NCBI GenBank assembly: GCA_002794735.1
Contig: NBAZ01000004.1
Coordinates: 682,001 to 746,000 of the forward strand
Reading direction: 5' to 3'
Origin: Pyrrhoderma lamaoense
Taxonomy: Eukaryota; Basidiomycota; Agaricomycetes; Hymenochaetales; Hymenochaetaceae
DNA length: 64,000 nucleotides
Of this stretch, positions 24,155-36,720 are shown piece after piece. A program made the translations under genes and the position numbers. Under the pieces are notes generated by a model. It was not told where the DNA came from and searched no databases. It worked only from the letters and a program-made list of their open reading frames with translations. Positions within the stretch are counted from its first letter, which is position 1. Each line of letters starts with the position of its first letter.

Positions 24155-25034
24155 TCACTCTACCAGATCCATAGTGACCTGGACGCCTTTAGGGACTAGT
24201 TTCATAGTTACAGAACCGAGGTTCTTGACTAAATAAGTTGGTTCTTCCTTAAGCATACTTTCTCGGGAGTGAGAGGTGATTACAGCAAGCGTCTTAGCGC
24301 CTGCGGCTTTTCCTGCAGCGATACCGGCTGGGGCGTCTTCAACGACTAAGCAACGTTTTGGGTCCACACCGCAAAGCTCGGCTCCACGAAGATATGGATC
24401 GGGGCTAAACATCAAGAACATTAACTCATTGATATGAACATTAGGAGGTGAGATCGGCTTACGCTGGTTTGCCATTCTTGACATCTTCAGCGGCGATGAA
24501 ATTTGGTGGATGAGGTAGACCGGCAATTTTCATTGCTTGAGTGGCATACAACTTGGTAGCAGAAGTGCATAGTGCCCATCGGCGCGAACCCTCTGGGGTG
24601 AAAAGAGTGTTGCAGAGGTTCTTTACACCAGGGAGCGCAATGATACCATCGCGACCATCCTTGGACGAATGATTCACGATTTCCTGCTCGAAGCGGAGGG
24701 CTTCACGCTATAGATGAGAAGAATTAGACATTATTAACGAGCATATAGCTTGAAACATGTACAAACCTCGAGTTCTTCTGGGTCCTCAACACCACAGTGC
24801 CATCTTAAGTTGTCTACCGTTCGTACCCCGTGTGCGGCTGAGTATATTCAATTAGGCGCAGAACATTAAGTAGAGGCATAATATATACTTACTATCCAAC
24901 AACTTCTCGACATCGAGGTGGGGGTAGGTTTCCTTGAAGAAGTGCCAAGCACCGATGACACCCTTGGTAGAGTCAACGAGGGTACCATCCATGTCAAAGA
25001 GGATAGCATCAAAAGTGTCGGTAACAGTCGGCAT
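24155..25034 (-). CDS. HAD-superfamily sugar/polyol phosphatase (GPP1/DOG2-like)
   Basis: The start is the ATG at 25034 (MPTVTDTFDAILFDMDGTLV) and the stop is TGA at 24155-24157. HAD motif I is FDMDGTLVDS, with the nucleophile Asp and acid/base Asp. Motif II is CTSATK. Motif III/IV is KPAPDPYL followed by LVVEDAPAGIAAGKAAGA. The protein is about 240 residues with a small helical cap, the size of yeast glycerol-1-phosphatases (GPP1/2) and 2-deoxyglucose-6-phosphatases (DOG1/2). The likely job is dephosphorylating glycerol-3-phosphate or a related sugar phosphate in the cytosol, as used in osmotic response. The exact substrate cannot be decided from motifs. At least three short introns are present and all joins are in frame. 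It is transcribed away from SEC15 over ~0.67 kb. Confidence 0.9.
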
Positions 25035-25706
25035 GATGTCTAATCAAATGCAAAGGAAAGAGTATGAAAGATGTAAGGGGATTAAGAAGATGTTTTTTGT
25101 GTTCGCTCTCTTCTTGGTCGAATTTATATGCGCCCATGGGCTTAGTCACCGCGCAGTTCATTTTTCTGCCTGTGCAGCGCCCCTCTAAAATTTTCATCCA
25201 GAATGGGTAAGGGGAGTCGGACATATTGGAGTAAAGTCTCCTATCCATGTTTGTTTTTTTCTCTAACCTTCCGCGGATGTTTATCGTAAAAGGTACATGA
25301 TCGGAGTTGCACAGGCCCCACTTAAGCTTGAAAGAAGAGTGAATATGACCTAAAGGTAGAGAAAAGATATCAAAGGCAATCCTTCTAATGAACTAAGCGG
25401 GCCCGTTTCTCTTTGCCGCACACGCCGTTCGGAGGGTTGCTCCACAGGTTTGACAAGAAAAGTTGAGGGTCCTCGGTATAAATTAGCAAAAGGTCAAAGA
25501 TTAGAAGACGATGCGATTTAGTAAAAGAAGATTATCATTAGGATAGCGCTGATGAGCCCTTTGGCCCCTTAAGGAAAAGGGGGAGGGTGCGCAATTTTTG
25601 TTTCTGATACGGTTATGGCAGTCAGAATATGTAGTATAGTAAAGTATAAAAGCGGAAATAAGATTTGAAATATTGATTTTCACGAACGTATGCTGCGCTA
25701 TTTTTA
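25035..25706. other. Divergent promoter region, HAD phosphatase / SEC15
   Basis: No complete gene is seen. A short first coding exon of SEC15 may lie in its right half (an ATG near 25616 is one candidate), but I could not settle it. Confidence 0.4.
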
Positions 25707-28697
25707 GGGTCCGTCGATCGTCCCGACGACAGGTGCTTGGGACAACTCAACCCCGGCCGCCCTCACCCGACTGCCCGACGGCTTCCCGATGCCCCACGGC
25801 GGCGCGTCCAATATACCCAAGATTCTATCGAACAGCAGCTTCAACAGATACATCTTCTGGATCAGTCTTCGTCTACAGAGAATCTTGAACAACTCGGTCC
25901 AATCATAAAACAGATTCATGTCAACCGCCAGCAAGAGGCCTTCCTTCGTACCCTCCAAGGCCTTGTCGAGTCCAAGGAAGCTGAAATTGAGAAGATATGC
26001 GCTGACAATTACCAGGATTTTGTCAATTCCGTCTCGACGCTATTTACTATCAAATCGTATACTACTAATCTAAGGGATAAGATCTCCACACTTGACTCTA
26101 GTGTTACCCAAGTCGGTCGTAGTCTAGTTGAAAAGAAGAAGGCATTACTACAAACAAAGAAAACTGCTGCAAATCTAGATGAGGCAATAGACAATCTACA
26201 AGCATGCCTCAAGGTCCTTGACGTTGTCAATCGTGTAGGACAGATGATACAGGAAGAAAAGTATTGGAGCGCATTACGGGTAAATGGACTACGTCTCAAA
26301 CTAACATCTGTCACTCTAATTACTATGTCGTAGTCTCTCGAAGAAGTGCATACCATGCCGCCTGCCTCGCTTTCTCAGACACCCCTTTTTCAACACCTCA
26401 TGTCCTCTTTGCCTTCTCTTCGGGCGCAGATTAAGGATGCAGTAACGGCATCGACCAAGCAGTGGCTTCTAATGATCAGAAACAGTAGCGGGCAAGTCGG
26501 CAAATTGGCGATAGACGCCATGGAGCTCAGGACAAGAAAGTGGCGTATTAGACGTGATAAGGATCCGTCACTAAAGCTTAGCAGAGTGGGGAGTGCGGTT
26601 GAGGTTGTTAGCAATGAGAAAGTCGAATGTAAGGGATATTGCAAGTTTTCTATGAAGGTTTTGCTCTTATTGACAAAAAAGACAGATAATGTACTCGATA
26701 ATGACCGTTTGAAGATTGATTTCAAGCCCCTATACCAATGCATACATACTTATACCGCCCTCGAATCACTGGAAGAGCTTCAGAAATCTTACCAAGCAGA
26801 TAGGAAGGTTTGTCAAATGCTCATGTTTGCATTCTCTTTGTGCTCATTTCGGCATAGGCTCAATCAGACTTAATTTTACCATCACCGCTGGTTCTTACGT
26901 CGTTACCCTCTTTGACGCAAGAAATTACTGGATTCTTTATCATAGAACGTGAGGTACTTCGCACAACACGTTCTTTCCGTAATGAACGCGATGTAGACGA
27001 ACTTTGGGTTTCGCTCGTCAGTCGTCTCACGCAGGCTATTGAAGGTAGTCTCAACAATGAGACAGATCCTGAAGTATTCCTCATGGTAAAAGAGTGTCTG
27101 CTAGCATTTATTATGACACTAGAGGTTAGTTGTGTGCCTCTTCAAACTTTTCTAGTTGATCTGATTATAAACGACTTGTAGACATATGGCTATTCTGCCA
27201 CTCAACTTCAAACATTTATACTCGTTTTATTCGAAAAGTATACATCTTTACTGGAGAATCAGTTCAAGGGCAGGTTTGAAGGGGTGAGTAAATGAAATAT
27301 TCCATGGAACTATAATTCAATAGTCATTCTGATTATGTAAGAACGTCCAACGAGATGACCTTTTCCCCATGAAAGTCAGCGAAGCAGAAGGCCGGACGGC
27401 TATCCTCAAGGACGTATGGTTAGTGAGAAGGGAATATAGTGAACTCTTAAGGTATAGACATATATAATCGATTAGACCAATAAGCACCAGCTAATGATTT
27501 ATAGTGCACCTCTCCCCCTGACTTTACCTTGGTCCCAATGCTTCCCCAGAGCTGCGAGGATGTATGTGCGAATTTTCTATAAACTCACAGACTTGCTTAT
27601 AACTATGTAGATACGCAATTTTGTCAAAAGGTTCTACTTGTTTATGGATGGTGTTTCCCAGCACCATAGAAACATCGATGAGCTCCTTGGAAGGTGAGTA
27701 TATGTTTCTAGGCAACTTATGTTATACTACATCTACTGACTGTAACTATTGTGCAGTCCTTGGATAGATTATTAATGAATCACGTCAGCATACCTATGCG
27801 AAATCGCCTCACTTCCACAGAGACCCTTTCTCAAATTGCTCAGTGTATCACAAACTTGGAACATTTCGAGGTGGCCTGTGGAGAACTAGAAAAGTCGCTA
27901 ACAAGTCTTCGTTCCGCACAACGCGGAGGCACAATTCGGCTTACAGCTGGATCATCATTCCAAGAGACGATAAAGTCTGCAAACACGCGGATTTCGTCTG
28001 TAATAGCATCGAAACTTGATCAGTTGATAGAACTAACGGATTATGATTGGATTCCAAAGTCACGAGAGGACACGCAAAGCATGTATCTATTTGGGTTGAC
28101 TCATTGGCTCGCTACGACTGTCGATTCCCTTGTTGTACAGGATGCATACAAAGACGAAGCATACAAGGCAGCCACTCAGTATATAGCGAGTTGTTTGATG
28201 GTATCAATTTTAAGGTTCTGATTCTATACATAATCTAATACCCTCACAGGAGTTTCTTACGGGACAGAACGTTCCCATGCTTAACGAGAATGCGCTCTCA
28301 AATATCTTAGTAGACATTGACTTCCTCGAATCAGAATTCAAGAATATAGGCCGTGAGCACGTGAATGCTGCATTTAACGAGTTGAGATTGGTTAGTTGTT
28401 TCTTCTTTTCTGGATGTTTTTTCGAAAATTTCGTTCTGACTCTGTATGATTATATCTGAATTCAAGATGATTACAATACCCCTTCAGGACAAGGTACAAG
28501 AATATCTTATCGCTGGTATACGACAGTCTACATACAGTGTTGTAAAACCTAAGAAGCTTCAGTCTTTACTTGAAAAACTCGCTAAATTTGGTGGCTCGTC
28601 TCGCGATCCTACGCATAGGGAGCTGGTGAGAAGAGGAGAAAGGAGGCAGAAGCCGTTGGTAGGATCTTTCCTGGTGAAAATCGACACTAACTGGTAA
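25707..28697 (+). CDS. SEC15: Exocyst complex subunit Sec15
   Basis: Sec15 links the Rab GTPase Sec4 on secretory vesicles to the exocyst tether at sites of polar growth. Conserved blocks seen are NLEQLGPIIKQIHVNRQQEA near 25880, QIKDAVTASTKQWLLMIRNS near 26430 and APLPLTLPWSQCF near 27510. Further blocks are IRNFVKRFYLFMDGVSQHHR near 27615 and LDRLLMNHVSIPMRNRL near 27755. The stop TAA is at 28695-28697. The length is about 780-800 residues, as expected. The N-terminus is unresolved. No ATG precedes the first conserved residues in frame, so a short upstream exon must join at the acceptor TTTTTAG ending 25706. The frame breaks at 27544-27547 (CCCC), where one extra C joins LPWSQCFP to the DIRNF block. 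I take this as a sequence error. Confidence 0.92.
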
Positions 28698-28947
28698 CTA
28701 TTGATGACTCATTTGTTTTGTAAAGTAGAGTGTATTCTAGAAACCTAGACTGAATTGCATTGAACAACTTTTGAAAATGGAGTGTGTAATTTAGTATTCC
28801 ATCAAGCATCGAGAAAGGGCTCGTAGTAAAAATATCAATTTGGCGCCCTTTGAGAGCGAACCCGTACATGCGCCAATAATAAGAGAAATGATGTAGATAC
28901 GCGGCGAAAGAGACAGAAGAAAGAAAAGTAAATCATAACAAAAACAA

Positions 28948-29848
<901 letters not shown>

Positions 29849-30099
29849 GGTTGCAACGTGAAATTAAGACCAGAAAAGAGGAAAAGATATGGACGATGAG
29901 GAGAACCGTGTGATGGTAACCTGTAAGAGAGAATGAGCGACGTTTGCAGTGCCAATGGACGATCTAGGAAACCTTTAAAACTCCGCTCGCGTGCCATCAT
30001 TTGGACATTTATGGCTACTAGTAGTCACCACACCAATTACTCACTCGTGTTTATACAATCTTGTCGTCACTGCTGTCCTGCCTTGAGTGTACTTAGTCT
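29849..30099. promoter_or_regulatory. Compact divergent promoter, ARF1 / CPSF2
   Basis: Only ~250 bp separate the two start codons, so both promoters share this segment. I see no distinctive motif beyond a short inverted ACTAGTAGT patch near 30015. Confidence 0.4.
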
Positions 30100-33000
30100 A
30101 TGATCACCTTCACACCGCTCTCAGGCGGTGCCCGACTGTCAAATACCGTTCCTCTTTCGTATCTTTTGCAAGTTGACGATGTCCGAATTCTCTTAGATTG
30201 TGGTTCTCCGGACTGGTGTCCAGAGTCAGACTATTCTACTAATTCTGAAAAGGGGAAGGCACGAGTTCTGGAAAACGCTACTCTGGGAAGAGTATTGTAA
30301 ATCACTAAAAGAGTGAGTGATTTACCGGACTGCGCAATTAGGCACTGGGTCCTACATATATCTACAATTCAAAGTGTTTTGATGTAGAAAAAAGTAACAC
30401 AGGCAATGTCAACGTTGTATCAAATAATTTGCATATAACACTTCTCTTAAATCAAATGACCCTCATATACCCCGTTTTTTCATCTACTTCAACCCTATTG
30501 TATCCTAGAAGCTAACGAGAATATCTGCAGATATGCACCGACAGTTGATCTTGTGCTCATTTCTCATGGCGACCTCCAGCACTCTGGCCTTTATGCGTAT
30601 GCCTATACACAATGGGGGCTAAGAGCTCCTACCTACACGACGCTTCCCGTCCAAGCTATGGCCCGTGTTGCCGCTCTAGAGGAGGTTGAGGACATTCGAG
30701 CCCAAGAAGAAGTTGATTTTAAGGGGGAGAAAGAGGGCGAAGAGGAGGGGTTGTACTTGACGTAAGCTTCAATAGAAAGTTTATCCCAAATATTGAGAAC
30801 GTACGGGACGCGTTCAATGCTATTAATACATTGCGATACTCTCAACCTACCCATCTACAAGGTATATCTCATACCTTAAGTCCTCATATGATCACTATCC
30901 TAAACGAGAGATAGGTAAATGCCAGGGTCTGACAATCACCGCCTTTAATGCGGGTCATACTTTAGGTGGTACTATGTGGAAAATTCGCTCCCCTTCTTCA
31001 GGTACTATATTGTACGCCGTAAACTTGAATCACCTACGAGAACGTCACCTAGATGGGACAGTAATATTAAAGGGTGATGGGAGTGGTGGTGTTTACGAGA
31101 CTCTAGCTAGGCCAGACCTGTTTATTACAGATACAGATAGAGTTAATAATATATCATGTCGAAGAAAGGATCGAGATGCTCAATTAATTGGTGAGAATTG
31201 ATATCTCGAGAGATACTAAGTTCATCCCTTAACGTCTTCCCTCAGATACTGTAACATCGACGCTATCTTCCCGGCATTCGGTCTTTATGCCATGTGATGC
31301 AAGTACACGAATATTGGAGTTACTCGTTCTGTTGGATCAGCATTGGAATTACTCAAAACTCAAATTTCCTATATGTCTTGTCTCTAGAACAGGACGTGAA
31401 ATGCTTACATTTGTAAGAAGTATGATGGAATGGCTAGGTGGCACAATAAGCAAAGAAGATGTCGGAGAGGAGGCTGGGAATTCGGCTGGGAATAAAAGGA
31501 AACGTGACGATGACAACGACGATGAAGCCCTAGGAGCATTCGCCCTACGATTCAAGTGATTTCCTTCAGAAAACACACTTAAACTACATTATCTAATTAA
31601 GCTTTCAGGCATCTCGAAATATTCCCCACTCCGGAGGCATTATTGCATACATATTCATCAAAGGACCCTAAATTAATACTTGCTGTCCCAGCTTCTTTAT
31701 CTCATGGAGCTTCTAGGATTATTTTCTCTGAATTTGCCTGTGTTTCCGATAACGTTGTTTTACTTACGACCATCGGAGAGGAGGGGACACTGACTCGATC
31801 TCTTTTCGATCTATGGAACGAACAACAACGAGACGAAGATAAATGGGGGAAGGGAAAATTAGGCGGAACGTGATGCTTGATCAAAGGCTTGAATTGAAGG
31901 TTCGATCTATTCTTTGTTCTCTTTGAGAAGCTTATGGAAAGCTTGACACGGTGCTAACTAATTTTATAGATTCGGACAAAGGTTCCCCTCAAAGGGACAG
32001 AACTTGAAGAGTATCTCCAAAAAGAAAGAGCCGCAAAGGATAAAGAAGCAGCGGAAGAGGCTGCACGCGCTCGCACCCAACATATGTTAGAAGCTGATGA
32101 GGGTGACTCGGAATCTGATGATGAAAGTGATGAGGATGCTGTAGAAGAAACACTTGGAGGTAATAATATGGATCTGACTGAAGATGGTGACGAAATCGGA
32201 GCTAGTCATCATAGGCGACGTAGTCGAAAAGATGTAGATCTTGGCGACTGGTCTTTTGAGACTGAGGATGGAGGCGTAAAACAGTTGCTTTCTTACGACA
32301 TCTATCTAAAAGGAAACGTTTCTAAGACGACGTCCTTTTTCAAAACTGAGGGTGTACAGCAGCAACGATATAGGATGTTCCCTTACGTAGAGCGCAAGCG
32401 AAGAGTTGATACATATGGTGAAGTTCTCGATGTTGGTATGTGGTTGAGAAAAAGTAAAATTTTTGAGGAGGAAGCCGAAAGCGAAGAAGTTAAAGAAGCT
32501 AAAAAGAGAAAAGAGGCTGAGGAAGAAGCCAAGGTCAGTGTCTCGAGTTTGGAAACTAGAAAATAATGATAGAGACTGTTTGTTTAACAGAAAGCTCCCG
32601 CAGAACCACCTTCCAAGTATATTACAATGGATATTGAACTGCAACTTGCTTGTCGACTGCTTTACGTTGATATGGAGGGACTCAATGACGGTCGTGCAGT
32701 TAAGAAGATCGCGGCCCATGTCAACCCCAGGAAGATGGTAAATAGTACAATACTTCATGCAGTGGAGTCGAAGCTAAGTTTTTGTTATAGATCCTTGTTC
32801 ATTCATGTTTAGAAGGATCACAATCAATGATTGAGGCGTGTGGGTCAGTAAGGACTCTGACAAAAGAAATTTACGCTCCTGGTATCGGCGAACAAATACA
32901 AATCGGCCAGCATACAAACAGCTATTCAGTCTCCCTCTCTGAAGAGCTTTTATCGTCGATAAAAATGTCAACTGTGAGATCATATTAATAAAATATAAGG

Positions 33001-33452
33001 CTTTCCATACTCATTTGAAACTATAGTTCGAAGATAATGAAGTTGGCTTTGTTCAAGGGTGTATTGCTAATCTTGCCAGCTCAACAATCCCTATTCTAGA
33101 ACCTCTCTCAAGTCATGTTATCCAAGCTCGAGAGATCACATTGGGGACTTCGGAACTCTTGAAGCCAACTCGGTTAGGAGCAAGACCGGCTACCAAACTT
33201 CCGCAATCCATAATGATTGGGGAACTGAAACTTACTGCTCTTAAGGCACGTTTAACAAAAATGGGTGTACATACTGAGTTCGCAGGAGAAGGTGTCCTTC
33301 TCTGCCGTAACCAAGAGGAAGAAAATCTCGATTCAATTGTTGCAGTCAGAAAGACAGCAGAAGGAAAAGTTGAGTTAGAAGGGACAGTAACTGATGTTTA
33401 CTACACTGTCAGAAAAGCAATCTACGAGTTGCATGCTTTGGTTGCTGCTTAA
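30100..33452 (+). CDS. CFT2: Cleavage and polyadenylation factor subunit CPSF2/Cft2
   Basis: This is the CPSF100-type subunit of the nuclear pre-mRNA 3'-end processing complex, and the catalytically inactive partner of CPSF73. It starts MITFTPLSGGARLSNTVPLS. The metallo-beta-lactamase part contains LLDCGSPDW and LISHGDLQHSGLYAYA, where the active HXHXDH zinc motif of CPSF73 is lost, as expected of this subunit. Then come GLTITAFNAGHTLGGTMWKI and HLRERHLDGTV. The beta-CASP region holds an acidic/basic insert (NKRKRDDDNDDE). The C-terminal RMMBL region ends at 33452. The first intron (30297-30531, ~235 nt) is about four times longer than the other introns and starts in a perfect hairpin. A frame problem at 30747-30750 (GGGG) is best solved by one extra G, which reads into FIPNIENVRDAF. 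Confidence 0.93.
30297..30325 (+). other. Perfect hairpin sequestering the CPSF2 intron-1 5' splice site
   Basis: Arm GTAAATCACT (30297-30306) pairs with AGTGATTTAC (30316-30325) across a 9-nt loop. The first arm starts at the GT of the donor used for the conserved protein. A second, stronger-looking donor GTGAGT begins at 30313, overlapping loop and second arm. Its use would put an immediate stop (TAA) in frame. The base pairing is seen. A regulatory role is inferred. Confidence 0.7.
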
Positions 33453-33525
33453 TGTTCGTTCACGCAATAGTCATGATACATAGATACCATATTTTATATT
33501 CTACACTGTTAAATGTTTGACATAC

Positions 33526-36344
33526 TTAATTGACACTTTTCCCTGCATCCTCCTTCAAACTAACAATGCGGTTGAGAATGATTTTGTCCCCCTCTCTGAA
33601 GCCAGGAGCTACGCCGTCACCCTCGCTTAGAGACGAAACCTTTGACTCCGAATCTAAAGCAAAGTATGCAACTCGCAAACCCTGGAATCGTACACACTCA
33701 TTACCAATCAGTTGCTCACTGTTAGGGATGGGTGCATCTTTGTCTGTTGGTGAAGCAATGGCTTCATTCTCTAAAGCCTTCTTAGTACGTGCATTGCTTT
33801 CGGACCTAGCTTCTGCCATAGCCCGTTTAGCTAATGGCCAGAAGCCAACTTCAAGCATAGCCCCTTTAACAACCTCGAGGCTGTTTGGGTTGATGTCCGC
33901 TTTGAAATCAGGTTTTGCAGCTGCGGGGTTTTCACTATTGAATAGCTGATAGAAAATCCTGGTCTCGTCAACTCGCACGGGACTACCTGACGCTGCGTGT
34001 TCTGCAACCCATTGGATGAAGGCTTTGGGTTTCTTCACTTCACCACTATTTTCCAGCTTACAGAAAAGTTCAGTGACGTTGCCCGTCACAGAATCTGTCT
34101 TGTAAGATATACATGTGATAGGATAAGGAGCCTGGAACAATCCAACAGTTTTTCCCGGTGCTAATCGGAAAAAGTCCTTTGAATCTTGAAGCCTGAAATC
34201 ATCAGATTCGATATATACTGTTCGAGTAAATGGTACAGTCGTAGTTCCGAGTTCGGGAATCTTGGGATGTAGTGGCTTCTCTATCATTAACACATAGTCC
34301 TCTGGTAGGTTCTCAATCGTGACCTTGAGCGGTTTTAATACCATCAACAGTCTTGGGACGGTATTTTCTAGATATTGGCGAACAGTCTGTTCGAAGCGGG
34401 CTGTTTGGATATTCGTGGCTGCTGTTGAGACTCCAAGCGTACTGACAAAGGAGATGATGGCTCCTGGAGGAACACCGCGACGACGAAGGGCGATGAGAGT
34501 ATACAATCTTGGATCATCCCAGCCTCGGACATATCCTTCCTTAACTAAAGCCAGATTTTCCGTTTCGACATTATAGTCCCAGTTACATTGAGGCGTCCAT
34601 ATTCAGATTGGCGAGGCTTGTATACCTCTAGTACGTCACAAAGCCATTCGTAGGATACCCTTGAGAGTATAAACTCAGTTGTACAAAGTGAATGTCTTTA
34701 ATGAAATTTATCAGCTATCGTCGGATCTTTGTGAATAATGTGGACATACGAGATATTTTCAAAACTATCGACCAAGCAGTGAGTAAAATCATATGTCGGG
34801 TAGATTTTCCACTTGTTCCCCGTTCGATGGTGGGGCGCATCCAAAACTCGATATGCAATTAAGTCCCACATCTGAGGATTTCCATCCTCTAGATCCTGTT
34901 TCATGCGCAAAATGGCCTGGCCAGGCCTGTAAAATCCGTCTTTCATTTTCTGAAATTCATCTAAAGACTCAGAAACCGGCCGATTACGGTGTACACAAGC
35001 ACGTCGGGGTCCTCTATCGTCGCCCCCTCTCATTTCATGGATCTCTTCGCCTTGATAGTGTGAAATTCATATGTGAAGGGTGACGAAATACCAATCAAAA
35101 GTAGCTCACCAGTACAGTGACATATGTATCCCTTATCTCTTTTTATAAGTTCGACAGCTAAGTCGTACAACTCTTGGAAATAATCAGAAGAATATGTGAT
35201 CTTCCATGGTTCGAATCCTAACCATCGAACAGTCTCTAGAATACTTTCAAAATATCGAGCTTCTTCAGCTTCTGGATTTGTATCATCGTATCTGAGATAG
35301 CATTTTCCTCCGTGATGCGCAGCATATCCAAAGTTAATGAAGATAGCTTTAGAGTGACCGATGTGTAAGAAACCGTTGGGTTCTGGAGGGAATCGTGTAT
35401 ATACAGCGCCACCTGTCGCTTTAAGATGTGCCTCACGTAGACGGGGATGAATCTGTGGGTTTTCTCCAGGCTTATGTAGCTTTCCAAGGAATCCTTCTTC
35501 AAATACCGAACGAGAGGAACTAGCTACAGAAGATGGCCCTGCAGACTCATTCCCCTGGGTCGTGGTCTTTTTGGGCTTGTGTTCCTATTGAATGAAGGAA
35601 TAGATCAATATATGCTTTTGATATCTGATGTGTCGTTAGACGCACATTTCCTTTAGCTTTTATGGCTGTTTTCTCTCCAAAAGCAGCAGTGAAGGCTTTC
35701 TCTACCGCATTCTTCAACTCAACTGGGTTTGCCCAACGTAATTCTGGTGTTGCCTTAGAGAGCTGATAGTCGAACTTAAGTTGGACCAGCCCGCCAGAGT
35801 TACAGATTCCATATAACTCTTGATCTTATCTGAAAGCTCATCAGCAGTTATACTGAACCCTAAGGGGGTTATATCAATATTTTGTGGGATATCGTGTCGT
35901 ACAATTCACACATACCAACGCCACATTCCTTCTCAAATTCATCTTTATCATTGGGTACTCCTTTAGCTTCAAGAAACTTGACAGCGGCTCAAAAAATCCC
36001 TAAATGAATTGATTATTCCTTAGGTCGTGCGCACCCCAAAACTTACCAGAAACTTGTTCAGCAGTTTTCAACCTGTCGTCGTAGATTGCGTCTACGACAT
36101 AAGTCTTTTCTGCATCGCCTAACTTCGATCCTTGTACTGCAACATTTGAGATGAGTGACGCCTTCTTCTCGTCGCTATTCTTAGTCGATAAGTTGTTCTT
36201 CTCAATTATTTCCTTGAGAGCGGACGATGTTTTTGCACTTTTCGCCGTTTCTGTAGCTTTGGCTTTACTGAATCCAATAGTCTGGAAGAGATCTATAAGG
36301 CTTTTGACCTCCGGATTTTCTGGATCAAACTTTTGTGGTGCCAT
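33526..36344 (-). CDS. GLN4: Cytosolic glutaminyl-tRNA synthetase
   Basis: This class I synthetase charges tRNA-Gln. The start is the ATG at 36344 ([16 protein letters not shown]); an in-frame ATG 24 nt upstream (36368) is possible. The stop is TAA at 33526-33528. The N-terminal fungal/eukaryotic GlnRS appended domain comes first, then a Lys-rich linker. The class I signature is [13 protein letters not shown] near 35370-35400. The second signature is MSKRK near 34570, followed by [20 protein letters not shown] and the C-terminal anticodon-binding beta-barrels ([15 protein letters not shown] near 33890). The length is about 830 residues. At 34554 one base is missing between MSKRKI and [10 protein letters not shown] instead of C on the coding strand repairs it. 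The gene ends only 73 bp from the CPSF2 stop, tail to tail. Confidence 0.95.
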
Positions 36345-36720
36345 GAAGTGAATATATGCGTGAACCAACCGATTGAGGAGTCATGAGTGCTAATTTATAT
36401 CGTCCGGCATAGTCCGTTCTAATTATTATAATATGATTACTACTAAATCTACAGTTGGATTATTATTATAGTTTATATTATATATAGCAGTGAATCATTT
36501 GTCGGATTTGTACACGCTTCCATCACTCACCAACACTTGTTTTGCATGATGGTATTACATGTTACAAAATTCATGAGCTCTTTTATTCAGCCCTATATAA
36601 ATTACACACAAATAATTATGTCTATGTACAGAAAATATGAATGAAATGAGTTAAAGATATATTATTTATTGTCAAACAGAACTTCGGGAATTAAAGCCTC
36701 AACATGAGAACCTACTATTG
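36345..36720. other. AT-rich spacer upstream of GLN4
   Basis: No gene is seen. It includes a very AT-rich stretch at 36420-36485 with repeated ATTATTAT/TATATTATATATA, which holds likely promoter elements of GLN4 and the 3' flank of the AAA ATPase gene. Confidence 0.5.

Noticed and set aside
25737..25739. TTG as the start codon of SEC15
   Set aside because: Non-ATG starts are very unlikely for this gene. An acceptor at 25706 shows that the N-terminus comes from an upstream exon.
30552..30600. CPSF2 as a dead enzyme because the zinc HXHXDH motif is missing
   Set aside because: Loss of this motif is normal for the CPSF100/Cft2 subunit. Catalysis belongs to CPSF73.
35208..35218. GGTTCGAATCC, a perfect tRNA T-loop consensus
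   Set aside because: It lies inside the GlnRS coding sequence and encodes [10 protein letters not shown] residues on the minus strand. No acceptor or anticodon stems flank it.
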